In this document: in pieces, positions 48,622-58,169 of the stretch
Layout of the letters: every line of letters begins with the position of its first letter
Position numbering within the stretch: position 1 is the stretch's first letter
Assembly (NCBI RefSeq): GCF_014647915.1
Contig: NZ_BMQC01000003.1
Coordinates: 62,001 to 126,000 of the forward strand
Direction of reading: 5' to 3'
DNA length: 64,000 nucleotides
Origin: Pilimelia terevasa
GTDB lineage: Bacteria; Actinomycetota; Actinomycetes; Mycobacteriales; Micromonosporaceae
The notes under the pieces: generated by a model
What the model saw: the letters and a program-made list of their open reading frames with translations, nothing else
Database searches by the model: none
What the model was told of the DNA's origin: nothing
Program-made: the position numbers and the translations under genes

Positions 48622-49245
48622 TCAGACGGGGTGGCGTTCGAGGTAGTCGCGGATGAGTCGGCGAGCCTCGGCCAGCACGGCCGGGTCGCCGACCGGGTCG
48701 CGCCGGAACGCCATCTTGATCAGTGCGTCGGCCGACTGGACGGCGATTTCCAGGGCGAAGCGCAGGCGCACGTCGTCGGGCAGCGGGAACTTCGCCGCCA
48801 GGGCCGCCGCGAGCTGGTCGGCGATCACCCCGTTGTTGTCCCGCTCCGCGTCGAGCAGGTGGACGTCCACCACGTCGCCGAAGTGCAGTGTGCGGAAGCC
48901 TGGCACGCTGCGGTGCATCTCGACGTACTCGTCGATCGCGGCGTCGACGCCGTCGCGCCAGTCGGCGAACTCCTCGGCGCCGAGGCGGGCCGCGAGCCGC
49001 TCCAGGTACGCCTCCATGTTGCGGACCGTGAGCGCCTGGACGATGGCCCGCTTGTCCGGGAAGAACTGGTACACCGAGCCGATGGCGACGCTGGCCCGCT
49101 CGGCGAGCAGGGTGGTGGTGAGCGCCTCGTACCCCACCTCGTCGACCAGTTCGGCACACGCGTCGAGCATCCGCTTCACGCGGGCCACGCTGCGGCCCTG
49201 GACCGGTACCCGGCGCAACGGCCCGCTCGCGACCGAAGTCGACAC
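48622..49245 (-). CDS. TetR-family transcriptional regulator
   Basis: The GTG at 49245 (VSTSVASGPLRRVPVQGRSV) follows gaggggg and gives 207 residues. The N-terminal HTH reads VGYEALTTTLLAERASVAIG then SVYQFFPDKRAIV, the standard TetR pattern, followed by a helical ligand domain with YVEMHRSVPGFRTLHFGD. It lies upstream of the secreted-protein array in the same direction, so it is the best candidate for the array's regulator; this is inference from position only. Confidence 0.92.
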   Translation of the reverse strand: MSTSVASGPLRRVPVQGRSVARVKRMLDACAELVDEVGYEALTTTLLAERASVAIGSVYQFFPDKRAIVQALTVRNMEAYLERLAARLGAEEFADWRDGVDAAIDEYVEMHRSVPGFRTLHFGDVVDVHLLDAERDNNGVIADQLAAALAAKFPLPDDVRLRFALEIAVQSADALIKMAFRRDPVGDPAVLAEARRLIRDYLERHPV

Positions 49246-49565
49246 GCGCCGTCACCCCCTCTCGTACAGCTCGACGCGCACCCGACGCGCCCGCAGCGAC
49301 ACCTCGCCGCTCCCCTGTCCCTAACGATCGGGGTGGGCAGTTCGCTCGCTGGTCGGGGCGAATCGGGTCGGTGATTCGGCCGGCGGGCGCGCCCGACAAC
49401 CTGCGAGCCGGGGCGCGCAGGACCAGAGGAGCCGCGCGGGGGCCGGGAGACCGCAGGTCATGCGAGATCGAGGTCCAGACAGAGATAGGCGAACGTCATT
49501 CTCTCACAGAGACATCGACCGTAGCCGAACAGAGTCGGATTCACGACAGGGTACGGCGGTCGATG
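49246..49565. other. 320-bp region between topA and tetR
   Basis: No gene recognised. It lies downstream of topA and upstream of tetR and should hold the topA terminator and the tetR promoter. I saw no strong hairpin. Confidence 0.4.
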
Positions 49566-52439
49566 TCAATCCGTCGCCTGGGTGGCGCCCGCCTTCGAAG
49601 GTGCCGCCTTCTTGGCCGCCGGCTTCTTCGCGGCGGTCTTCTTCGCGGCGGCCTTGGCGCCAGTGGCCTTCGCCCCGGCGGCCTTGGTGCCGGCGGTCTT
49701 GGCGGCTGCCGTCTTCTTGGCTGCCGGCTTCTTGGCTGCGGCCTTCTTCGCCGGCTTCGCGTCGCCGTCGACGGCCTTGGTCGCCTTCTTCGCGGCCTTC
49801 TTCGCCGGCTTCGCGGGACCCTTGGCGCGCTTCTCGGCGAGCATCTCCGACGCCTGGGCGACCGTGAGCTCCTCCGGCGTCTGGCCGCGGCGCAGCGACG
49901 CGTTGTACTCGCCGTCGGTGACGTACGGGCCGAACCGGCCGTCCTTGATGACCAGCGGCTTCTCGGTCAGCGGGTCGCTGCCCATCTCGCGCAGCGGGGG
50001 CTTGGCCTCGCGGCGCTGCCGCGTCTTCGGCGCGGCGAGCAGGGCCACGGCCTCGTCCAGGGTCACGGTGAAGATCTGGTGCTCGGACTCCAGCGAGCGG
50101 TACTCCTCGCCCTTCTTCACGTACGGCCCGTAGCGGCCTGCCGCCGACACGACCTCCAGGCCGTCGGCGGCCTTGCCGAGGACCCGGGGCAGGGCGAGCA
50201 GTTGCAGCGCCTGCTCCAGCGTCAACTCCTCCGGCGACTGGCTGCGCAACAGGGAGGCGTTGCGGTCGCCGGTGGAGACGTACGGGCCGAACCGGCCGGA
50301 CTTCAGCACCACCGGCTCGCCGGTCTCCGGGTGGTCCCCGAGTTCGCGCTCGCCGTTGCCGCCGACGAACAGCTCGTTGACCTTCTCGGGCGTCAGTTCG
50401 TCGGGCGCCACGCCCTCGGGGATCGCGGCGCGGTCGCCCTCCGGCGGCGCTTCGCCGTCGGCCGGCGGCGGCGCGTCGGGGGTGCGCTGCAGGTACGGGC
50501 CGTAGCGGCCGACGCGGACGACGACGTGCCGCCGCTCCTCGTCGGTGTACAGCGGGATCGAGTTCACCGAGCGCGCGTCGATCTCGGCGAGGTTCTCGGT
50601 GACCATCTTCTTCAGGCCACCCGCCCGGGCCACGGAGTCCTCCGAGCCGGCCGCGGCGCCGAAGTAGAACGCGGTGAGGAAGTCGACGGCGGCGGCGTTG
50701 CCCCCGGCGATGTCGTCGAGCTCGTTCTCCATCTCGGCGGTGAAGTCGTAGTCGACCAGCCGCGGGTAGTAGCCCTCCAGCAGGCCGATCACCGCGAAGG
50801 CCGTGAACGAGGGGATCAGCGCCTGGCCGCGCTTGGCCACGTACCCGCGGTCCTGGATCGTCCGCATGATCGACTCGTACGTCGACGGTCGGCCGATGCC
50901 CCGCTCCTCCAGGGCCTTGACCAGCGACGCCTCGGTGTACCGGGCCGGCGGCGAGGTCGTGTGGCCGACGGCCTCCAGCGCGTCGGCGGACAGCGGCTGG
51001 TCCTTGGCCAGGTTCGGCAGGCGGCGCTCGGCGTCCTCGGCCTCGGCGTTCTCGTCGTCGGAGGACTCGACGTACGCGCGCAGGAAGCCCGGCTCCGTGA
51101 TCGTCTTGCCGGTCGCGCCGAAGTCGGCCTCCTCGCCCGCGGCGGTCGTGGCGCGGATCCGCACCGACACCGACGAGCCCACCGCGTCGATCATCTGCGA
51201 GGCGATGGTGCGGCGCCAGATCAGCTCGTACAGCCGCAGCTCCTCAGCGGACAGCTCGCCGGCCACCTCGCCGGGGGTGCGGAACGCGTCGCCCGCGGGG
51301 CGGATCGCCTCGTGCGCCTCCTGGGCGTTCTTGGCCTTGGACTGGTACCGGCGGACCTCGGTCGGCACGCAGCGGTCGCCGTACAGTTCGGCGATCTGGG
51401 TGCGGGCCGCGGCCAGCGCTGTCTCGGAGAGGTTCACCGAGTCGGTACGCATGTAGGTGATGTAGCCGTTCTCGTACAGCCGCTGCGCGGTCCGCATCGT
51501 CTGCTGCGCCGAGTACCGCAGCTTGCGCGACGCCTCCTGCTGGAGCGTGGAGGTGATGAACGGCGCGTACGGCCGCCGCCGGTACGGCTTCTCCTCGACC
51601 CGGGTGACCGCGAACGGCCGCCCGTCGAGCCGGGCGGCGAGCCCGCGCGCGCCGTCGCCGTCCAGGTGGACCGCGCCCGCCTGGGGCCGGAGCTGGCCGG
51701 TGGTCGGCGCGAAGTCCTTGCCGGTGGCGATCCGGTCGCCGCCCAGGGCGACGAGGGTGGCCTGGAAGGTGCGCGGCCCCTCGCCCGCGTCGCGGACGGC
51801 GAGGGTGGCGGTGATGTCCCAGTACTCCGCGCTACGGAAGGCCATCCGCTGCCGCTCGCGCTCGACGACGATCCGGGTGGCCACCGACTGCACCCGGCCC
51901 GCCGACAGCTTCGGCATGACCTTCTTCCACAGCACCGGCGAGACCTCGTAGCCGTACAGCCGGTCGAGGATGCGGCGGGCCTCCTGCGCGTCGACCAGAC
52001 TGCGGTCGATCTCGCGGGGGTTGGCGACGGCGGCCTGGATCGCCGGCTTGGTGATCTCGTGGAAGACCATCCGGCGGACGGGGACCTTGGGCTTGAGGGT
52101 CTCCACGAGGTGCCAGGCGATCGCCTCGCCCTCGCGGTCCTCATCGGTGGCGAGCAGGATCTCGTCGGCGTCGGCCGCCAGCGACTTCAGCTTGCTGATG
52201 TGCTGCTTGCGGTCCGGGGACACGACGTAGAGGGCGGCGAAGCCGTTGTCGACGTCGACCCCGAGGCGCGCCCACGACTCGCCCTTGTACTTGGCCGGCA
52301 CGTCGGCGGCGTTGCGCGGCAGGTCCCGGATGTGGCCCAGGCTCGCCTCGACCACGTAGCCGGGGCCGAGGTAGCCCGAGATCGTCTTTGCCTTCGCCGG
52401 TGACTCGACGATCACCAGGCGGGTGCTGCTACTCGGCAC
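49566..52439 (-). CDS. topA: DNA topoisomerase I (type IA)
   Basis: The GTG at 52439 (VPSSSTRLVIVESPAKAKTI) follows aggga and gives 957 residues. The TOPRIM domain has VIVESPAKAKTI and ATDEDREGEAIAWH; the active-site tyrosine is in NGYITYMRTDSV (about residue 330). The C-terminal part has repeated GRFGPYV/GRYGPYV modules instead of zinc fingers, and a long Lys/Ala tail (KKAAAKK, AAKKPAAKK), as in actinobacterial TopoI, where the tail aids processivity. It relaxes negative supercoils. Its usual neighbour tmk is 16 kb away here. Confidence 0.97.
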   Translation of the reverse strand: MPSSSTRLVIVESPAKAKTISGYLGPGYVVEASLGHIRDLPRNAADVPAKYKGESWARLGVDVDNGFAALYVVSPDRKQHISKLKSLAADADEILLATDEDREGEAIAWHLVETLKPKVPVRRMVFHEITKPAIQAAVANPREIDRSLVDAQEARRILDRLYGYEVSPVLWKKVMPKLSAGRVQSVATRIVVERERQRMAFRSAEYWDITATLAVRDAGEGPRTFQATLVALGGDRIATGKDFAPTTGQLRPQAGAVHLDGDGARGLAARLDGRPFAVTRVEEKPYRRRPYAPFITSTLQQEASRKLRYSAQQTMRTAQRLYENGYITYMRTDSVNLSETALAAARTQIAELYGDRCVPTEVRRYQSKAKNAQEAHEAIRPAGDAFRTPGEVAGELSAEELRLYELIWRRTIASQMIDAVGSSVSVRIRATTAAGEEADFGATGKTITEPGFLRAYVESSDDENAEAEDAERRLPNLAKDQPLSADALEAVGHTTSPPARYTEASLVKALEERGIGRPSTYESIMRTIQDRGYVAKRGQALIPSFTAFAVIGLLEGYYPRLVDYDFTAEMENELDDIAGGNAAAVDFLTAFYFGAAAGSEDSVARAGGLKKMVTENLAEIDARSVNSIPLYTDEERRHVVVRVGRYGPYLQRTPDAPPPADGEAPPEGDRAAIPEGVAPDELTPEKVNELFVGGNGERELGDHPETGEPVVLKSGRFGPYVSTGDRNASLLRSQSPEELTLEQALQLLALPRVLGKAADGLEVVSAAGRYGPYVKKGEEYRSLESEHQIFTVTLDEAVALLAAPKTRQRREAKPPLREMGSDPLTEKPLVIKDGRFGPYVTDGEYNASLRRGQTPEELTVAQASEMLAEKRAKGPAKPAKKAAKKATKAVDGDAKPAKKAAAKKPAAKKTAAAKTAGTKAAGAKATGAKAAAKKTAAKKPAAKKAAPSKAGATQATD

Positions 52440-52830
52440 GACACTCCCTGACCCTCAACCGCGCTGACCTGAACCCGTACTGACCGCTACGTCGACCCTG
52501 AACGCCGCCTCGACTCGACCGCCGCCAGCCTGACTGCCGCCGTCGTCGACGGGTGACGGGCGGCGACGAAAGCCCCACGGTATCGCGCGGCGGTGTCCCC
52601 CGACCGCGGAGGCGGTGCCGACACCTGATCGGGGAGCCCCGCCCGGGGCCGACCGCGCCGGACCTCCGACCTGCCCCCTGACCACGGACGGTACACCGTA
52701 CCCACGGCCGGTGACAGCACCGGCGCGGCGCAGGCCAGCGGGCGCGCTCCGACGGCGGCGGGGCGGCGCCCGTCACCGGCAGTAGCTGGCGGGGTCCGCG
52801 GCGCCCGCGGACGGGCCGGCGCGGCCGGGT
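52440..52830. other. 391-bp region upstream of topA
   Basis: No gene recognised; open frames here have no family similarity. It should hold the topA promoter. Repeats of gacctgaacc/gaccctgaac-like words occur at 52463-52500 but no defined operator stands out. Confidence 0.4.
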
Positions 52831-53367
52831 TCACCGGCACTGCGGCGCCGTGTCGAACGCCTCCTTCAGTTCGGGCGACTCGACCCGGGCGGTGAGCATG
52901 GCGCCCGCGTCGTACTCCCGGCGCAGCGTGCTGACGGCCACGGCCACCCCGTCGTAGAACGGGTCCGCGGCGGCGGTGTTCAGCCCGTCGATCTCGCGCC
53001 GCGCGGCGTCGTAGGCGTCGCGCATCCGCAGGAGTGTGCGGTCGAAGCGCAGCGCGACCGCCTGCCCCTGGTCGACATCGGGGACGCCGGCCCGGGTGAC
53101 GGCCGCCCGCGCGCGCTCGCTGGCCGCGCTGGCCTCGCTGAACATGCGGACCAGGTTCTCCTTGGCCTGCGCCGGCGTGGTCGCCGCCTTCATCTGCTCC
53201 TGCGCGCGCTGGGTCAGTGCACCGATCTCGGTGCGCCACGGCGCGAGCGCCTGGCACACCGACGCCGCCCACGCCGTCGCCGAGGGGTCCCCGGCGCAGC
53301 CGCTCAGCGCCGCGCACCACCCGGCCACCACCGCCGCCACGAGCCACCGCCCGCCCACTGCACGCAC
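52831..53367 (-). CDS. Hypothetical lipoprotein
   Basis: The GTG at 53367 (VRAVGGRWLVAAVVAGWCAA) gives 178 residues with a lipobox LSGCAG, so it is a membrane-anchored extracellular protein. The mature part is mainly helical with Ala-rich heptads (ASAASERARAAVTRAG) and resembles small helical actinobacterial lipoproteins without known function. Two further cysteines (ASVCQALAPW and the terminal PQCR) may pair. It lies between topA and hppA on the same strand, after a strong terminator. Confidence 0.78.
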   Translation of the reverse strand: MRAVGGRWLVAAVVAGWCAALSGCAGDPSATAWAASVCQALAPWRTEIGALTQRAQEQMKAATTPAQAKENLVRMFSEASAASERARAAVTRAGVPDVDQGQAVALRFDRTLLRMRDAYDAARREIDGLNTAAADPFYDGVAVAVSTLRREYDAGAMLTARVESPELKEAFDTAPQCR

Positions 53368-53466
53368 CCCCCGAGGGTACGGCCCGCGGGCGGGTGAGCC
53401 CCACTTGACTCCTATGTAGACGTGTGTCCCCCCTTGTGCCCGGGGAGGCGCCTCGGCCGCGCAGGC

Positions 53467-53504
53467 GGAAGGCCCCGCACCGCCGGAGCGGTGCGGGGCC
53501 TTCC
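53467..53504 (-). terminator. Very strong terminator after hppA
   Basis: Perfect 17-base arms (53467-53483 and 53488-53504, ggaaggcccc... with ...ggggccttcc) enclose a 4-base loop cgga, 68 bp past the hppA stop. Confidence 0.9.
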
Positions 53505-53571
53505 GGTCCCGGGCGGAACCTGCGTTCCACTAGGTGGGCGTCGTCCGCCCGGACGGGCGGGCGCGGCCGGG

Positions 53572-55956
53572 TCAGACCTTGACCGGGGCCTGGCGCTGGC
53601 CGGGCGTGTCGTTGCCGGTCGTCCCCCCGGGCGCCTCGTCCATCGCGATGGACTTGCGCTTGCTGAACAGGACCGCCACGACGATCACCAGCGTCGCCGC
53701 CGCGGCGATGCTGACCCGGACCGCGGTGTTCTCCTCGGCGCCGACGCTGTACGCCACCACGGCGGGGGCGATCAGCAGCGAGACCAGGTTCATCACCTTG
53801 AGCAGCGGGTTGATGGCCGGGCCGGCCGTGTCCTTGAACGGGTCGCCGACGGTGTCGCCGATGACCGTGGCCGCGTGCGCCTCGGACCCCTTGCCGCCGT
53901 GGGCGCCGTCCTCGACCAGCTTCTTCGCGTTGTCCCAGGCGCCGCCGGAGTTGGCCAGGAACACCGCCATCAGCGTGCCGGTGCCGATCGCGCCGGCCAG
54001 GTACGCCGCCAGAGCGCCCGCGCCGAGGCCGAAGCCGACGGCGATCGGCGCCAGGATCGCCAGCAGGCCCGGGGTGATCAGCTCGCGCTGGGCGTCGCGG
54101 GTGCAGATGTCGACGACGCGGCCGTACTCGGGCCGCTGGGTGCGGTCCATGATGCCCGGGAACTCGCGGAACTGGCGGCGTACCTCCATCACCACGGCAC
54201 CGGCGGAGCGGGACACCGCGTTGATCGCAAGCCCGGAGAACAGGAACACGACCGCCGCGCCGACCAGCAGGCCGACCAGGTTGCGCGGGTTGGAGACGTT
54301 GAGCAGGTTGAGGACCTCGGTGGCCGCGTCCTGCACGCCGGCCTCGGTGAGCGAGGACAGCATCGTCTTGGTGTACGAGCCGAACAGCGCGGTGGCGGCC
54401 AGGACCGCCGTGGCGATCGCGATGCCCTTGGTGATGGCCTTGGTCGTGTTGCCGACCGCGTCCAGCTCGGTGAGCGTGCGCGCGCCGCGCTCGTCGATGT
54501 CGCCGGACATCTCGGCGATGCCCTGGGCGTTGTCCGAGATCGGGCCGAAGGTGTCCATCGCCACGATGACGCCGACGGTGGTGAGCAGGCCGATGCCGGC
54601 CAGGGCCACGGCGAACAGCGATAGGGTGATCGAACCGCCGCCGAGCAGGAAGGCGCCGAAGACGCCCGCGCCGATCAGCAGGGCCGAGTACACCGCCGAC
54701 TCCAGGCCGACGCTGATGCCGGCGAGGATCACCGTGGCGGCGCCGGTCAGCGAACTGCGGCCGATGTCCTGGACGGGCCGCTTCTCGGTCTCGGTGAAGT
54801 AGCCGGTCAGGGCCTGGATCGCGGCGGCGATCACGATGCCGATGACGACGGCGCTGATCGCCACCCCGCGCGGGCCGAGCGGCAGTTCGCCGTCCACGCC
54901 CAGCTTCTCCCGCCACTCGACGCCGAGCAGCCCCTCCCAGGTCGGCTTCAGGTACCCGTACGCCACGACGGCCACGGCCGCGGCGCTGAGCACGGCGGAG
55001 AGGTAGAAGGCGCGGTTGATGGCCGTGAGGCCGTTGCGGTCGGACTTGCGCAGCCGGGTCAGGAAGACGCCGACGATCGCGATGAGGGCGCCGATCGCGC
55101 TGACGATCAGCGGGAACACCAGACCGGATTCGCCGAAGGCGGCGCGGCCGAGGATCAGGCTGGCCACCAGCGTGACGGCGTACGACTCGAACAGGTCCGC
55201 GGCCATGCCGGCGCAGTCGCCGACGTTGTCGCCCACGTTGTCGGCGATGGTGGCGGGGTTGCGCGCGTCGTCCTCCGGGATGCCCTGCTCGACCTTGCCG
55301 ACCAGGTCCGCGCCGACGTCGGCGGCCTTGGTGAAGATGCCGCCGCCGACCCGCATGAACATCGCCAGCAGGGCGGCGCCGAAGCCGAAGCCCTCCAGGA
55401 CGGTGGGCGCGTCGCCCTCGTAGAACAGCACGACCAGCGACGCCCCGAGGAGGCCGAGGCCGACCGTGAGGAAGCCGACGACGCCGCCGGTGCGGAACGC
55501 GATCTTCATCGCGTGCTCGCGGCCGCCCTCGGCCGCCCGCGCGGCGGCGGCGACCCGCAGGTTCGCCCGGGTCGCCAGCGCCATGCCGGCGCCGCCGATG
55601 AACGCGCTGAACAGCGCCCCGACGATGAAGAAGCCGGAGCGGCCGAGCTTGACCGCCAGTTCGTCGCCCTCGACGTCGTGCACCGGGAGGATGAACAGCA
55701 GGACGACCGCGACGACCACGAAGATGGCGAGGGTCTTGAACTGCCGGAACAGGTAGGCGCTCGCGCCTTCCTGGACCGCCCCGGCGATCTCCTGCATACG
55801 GTCGGTACCCTTACCGGCGGCGAGTACCGTCCGGGTCAGGGCGCCCGCGAAGCCGAGCGCCACCAGGGCGATCGCGGCCGCTACGACGATATAGGTGACG
55901 TTGCCGCCGGTGAGGGATGTGGTGCCGCCGTCAGCGGCGTGGACCATGCCGGACAA
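53572..55956 (-). CDS. hppA: Membrane-bound proton-translocating pyrophosphatase, K+-independent
   Basis: A TTG at 55956 has aggagga at ideal spacing; the ATG at 55947 (MVHAADGGTTSLTGGNV) is three codons later. About 794 residues with some 16 TM helices. PPi/Mg sites: DNVGDNVGDCAGMAADLFES and GDTVGDPFKDTAGPAINPLL. The key motif GNTTKAITKG has Lys where K+-dependent enzymes have Ala, so this is the K+-independent class. It couples PPi hydrolysis to proton export. It is normally next to the bldG region in actinomycetes, as here. Confidence 0.96.
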   Translation of the reverse strand: MSGMVHAADGGTTSLTGGNVTYIVVAAAIALVALGFAGALTRTVLAAGKGTDRMQEIAGAVQEGASAYLFRQFKTLAIFVVVAVVLLFILPVHDVEGDELAVKLGRSGFFIVGALFSAFIGGAGMALATRANLRVAAAARAAEGGREHAMKIAFRTGGVVGFLTVGLGLLGASLVVLFYEGDAPTVLEGFGFGAALLAMFMRVGGGIFTKAADVGADLVGKVEQGIPEDDARNPATIADNVGDNVGDCAGMAADLFESYAVTLVASLILGRAAFGESGLVFPLIVSAIGALIAIVGVFLTRLRKSDRNGLTAINRAFYLSAVLSAAAVAVVAYGYLKPTWEGLLGVEWREKLGVDGELPLGPRGVAISAVVIGIVIAAAIQALTGYFTETEKRPVQDIGRSSLTGAATVILAGISVGLESAVYSALLIGAGVFGAFLLGGGSITLSLFAVALAGIGLLTTVGVIVAMDTFGPISDNAQGIAEMSGDIDERGARTLTELDAVGNTTKAITKGIAIATAVLAATALFGSYTKTMLSSLTEAGVQDAATEVLNLLNVSNPRNLVGLLVGAAVVFLFSGLAINAVSRSAGAVVMEVRRQFREFPGIMDRTQRPEYGRVVDICTRDAQRELITPGLLAILAPIAVGFGLGAGALAAYLAGAIGTGTLMAVFLANSGGAWDNAKKLVEDGAHGGKGSEAHAATVIGDTVGDPFKDTAGPAINPLLKVMNLVSLLIAPAVVAYSVGAEENTAVRVSIAAAATLVIVVAVLFSKRKSIAMDEAPGGTTGNDTPGQRQAPVKV

Positions 55957-56535
55957 TCGAGTCCTCCTGTAGTACGCGCACCGCGCCGGTGGTCGCACCG
56001 ACGTCGCGCGTCCACATCGCCGCCCGTTGCGTGGACCCGTGCGCCGTGAGCGCACGGCGACGACGTCGTCCGGGGGGAGCGTCGATCGCGGTTAGGGCGT
56101 CCATGAAGCGCGGAAGCCCGCGAGGCTCGTCGGGTGACCCAGCTCACGATCACCGTACGGCCGTCGTGGATGCGGGGATATGACTCGGGTACCTTAGCTG
56201 GGCTTTTGCCGGAAATAAGAGATCTTGCACCCTGTGTCTTGGTGGCACCCATCCTGCTATATCAGCACGTTACGTAGTGGTGTGCCGCCTTCATGATCAT
56301 CGAAGCGTGTTGGCGCTCATCTGTGCCGGCTTCCCGGTCCCGGTGAACCCGCCGCGTCACCCGCCCGTGTCGGACTTTTTGTGCGACGTACCCCGCGGAA
56401 GTCACCGAATGATGGCGGTGAGTGAGGGGAACCGCAGGTCCAGGCCGGGGCGGTCCGGGTCCCCGTCGGCCGAACCGCCCGGCCCGCCGCGTCCAGGCCG
56501 ACCGTGGACACGGCGACCCGGGCTGAGGAGTGGAT
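55957..56535. other. 579-bp divergent region between hppA and the roadblock cluster
   Basis: No gene recognised on either strand. The part 56160-56300 is relatively AT-rich (for example ggaaataagagatcttgc) and probably contains promoters for hppA and perhaps the plus-strand cluster. No riboswitch is recognised. Confidence 0.4.
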
Positions 56536-56913
56536 GTGCCCGGTGTTGACGCGTACCTCGACCACGCCATGGCGATCCCCGGCGCCATCGGGGCGGGCAT
56601 CGTCGACTACGGCACCGGCACCCCGCTCGGCACCACCGGCGGTACACCGGAGGACGACCGCGCCCTCGCCGCCGGCGCCGCGCGGGTGATGGCCGCGGTG
56701 ACCCGCGGCGGGCCGTTCTCTTCCGCCACCCCCGACGACGACCTGGAGGACCTGATCATCACCAGTCAGTCGGGATACCACCTCATCCGGCGGATCCCCA
56801 CCGAGTTCGACGCCCGCCTCGTGCTCTACCTGTGGCTGGACCGGGAGCGCGGCAACCTCGCCGTCGCCCGCCGCAGCCTCCAGGAGCTCGGCGGCCACCT
56901 CGTCGGCGCCTGA
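56536..56913 (+). CDS. Roadblock/LC7-type protein
   Basis: The GTG at 56536 (VPGVDAYLDHAMAIPGAIGA) has gaggag at good spacing; an in-frame GTG lies two codons earlier. 125 residues. The sequence GIVDYGTGTPLGTTGG and DLIITSQSGYHLIRRIPTEF aligns with the third member of this cluster (58724), so they are paralogues. Roadblock proteins form dimers and often regulate small GTPases; no GTPase is adjacent. Confidence 0.82.
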   Translation: MPGVDAYLDHAMAIPGAIGAGIVDYGTGTPLGTTGGTPEDDRALAAGAARVMAAVTRGGPFSSATPDDDLEDLIITSQSGYHLIRRIPTEFDARLVLYLWLDRERGNLAVARRSLQELGGHLVGA

Positions 56914-56953
56914 GGACGGCGCCGATGCCCGCCCCCGCCCGCCGGTGCCGGCG

Positions 56954-58117
56954 ATGACCGCGACCAGCCCGGCCGAGCCCCACCGCGTCCTCGCCGCGCT
57001 CGCCGACACCCGGGCCAGCGGCGCCCTGCACATCGGCAGCGACCCGCCCGGCGTCCTGCACCTGGTCGGCGGCGCGGTGACCCACGCCTCGTCGCCCCTG
57101 GCTCCGGGCGTCGGCGAGCTGCTCACGATCGGGGGCCGGCTGTCCGGCGAGGTGTGGCGGCTCGCGGTGGACGCGGGCACGCCCGAGCACCGGGTCGGCC
57201 CGCTCCTGGTCGAGCAGGGCCACCTCACGCGCGGCGAGCTGGAACTGTGCGTGCTGGGCGTGATCTACGACGCGACGTACTTCGTCCTCGTGCCGCGGGC
57301 GGTGCCCGTCCGGTTCGAGCCCGACCGGCCGCACTGGCTCGGCGCGGTCGCCGCCGTACCCGTGCCCGCGCTCGTCGGCGAGACCGCCCGCCGCCGCCGG
57401 GCGCTGACCGAGATCCTCGACCGGCCCGAGGTGGACAGCACGCCGGTGGTGCCCGTACCGCGGCTGCGCCGCGACCGGATCCGGCTCAGCGGCCTCCAGT
57501 GGGAGCTGATCGTGCACGCGGACGGCCAGCGCACCCCCACCGGCCTGGCCCGCCGGCTCGGCCGGGCCTCCTACGCCTGCCTCCAGGAGACCCGCCGGCT
57601 CGCCGCCGAGGGCCTCGTCCGGATGCCGCCGGCCAACCGGGTCGGGGCGGGGGCCGGGTACGCGCTGCCGGCGGCCGCGGCAGGCCTCCCGTCGGCCGGG
57701 CGGCGGGAGGCCCACACCGTCGAGGTGCCCGCACAGCGAGGCGCGCGGCTGTCGCCCGCCCCCGGGGCGGGTCCTGCGGTGGGCCGGCACGTGGCGGAGG
57801 CGGCGCCGGCCGGCCCACCCCGCGCCGAGGCGCCGACCGGCGCGGGCCCGGCCGCTCCGACGCAGACCGGCGCATCAGCCGGGGCGGCAGGTCCGGCGGC
57901 CGGTACCCCGTCCGCCGACGGGGTACCGGGCTCCCCGCGTGCCGGAGCTCCCCCGGGCGGCGACGCGGCGGCCGGCCCCGGGCGGAGCCCCGGCGGGTCC
58001 GGGCTGCCCCGGCGGCAGCCGGCACCCCGCCCGCCCGGCGACGCCGCACCGCCCGTCGCGCCGCCCGACGAAGCCCTGCTGCTGCGGCTGCGCAGCGCGC
58101 TGTGGGGCATGGCGTGA
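56954..58117 (+). CDS. DUF4388 (PATAN-like) domain protein with proline-rich tail
   Basis: The 387-residue protein starts at ATG 56954, nine bases after an in-frame GTG. The N-terminal DUF4388 domain shows LADTRASGALHIGSDPPGVL and LVGGAVTHASSPLAPGVGEL. A winged-helix-like part follows (RLSGLQWELIVHADGQRTPT), then about 150 residues of Ala/Gly/Pro-rich linker and a short conserved end (ALLLRLRSALWGMA). Such proteins take part in signalling with roadblock partners. It lies 40 bp after the first roadblock gene. Confidence 0.78.
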   Translation: MTATSPAEPHRVLAALADTRASGALHIGSDPPGVLHLVGGAVTHASSPLAPGVGELLTIGGRLSGEVWRLAVDAGTPEHRVGPLLVEQGHLTRGELELCVLGVIYDATYFVLVPRAVPVRFEPDRPHWLGAVAAVPVPALVGETARRRRALTEILDRPEVDSTPVVPVPRLRRDRIRLSGLQWELIVHADGQRTPTGLARRLGRASYACLQETRRLAAEGLVRMPPANRVGAGAGYALPAAAAGLPSAGRREAHTVEVPAQRGARLSPAPGAGPAVGRHVAEAAPAGPPRAEAPTGAGPAAPTQTGASAGAAGPAAGTPSADGVPGSPRAGAPPGGDAAAGPGRSPGGSGLPRRQPAPRPPGDAAPPVAPPDEALLLRLRSALWGMA

Positions 58118-58169
58118 CCCGGGCGCCCCCACCCCCGACCTGGCGACGAACCGATGAATGGAGCGCGAC

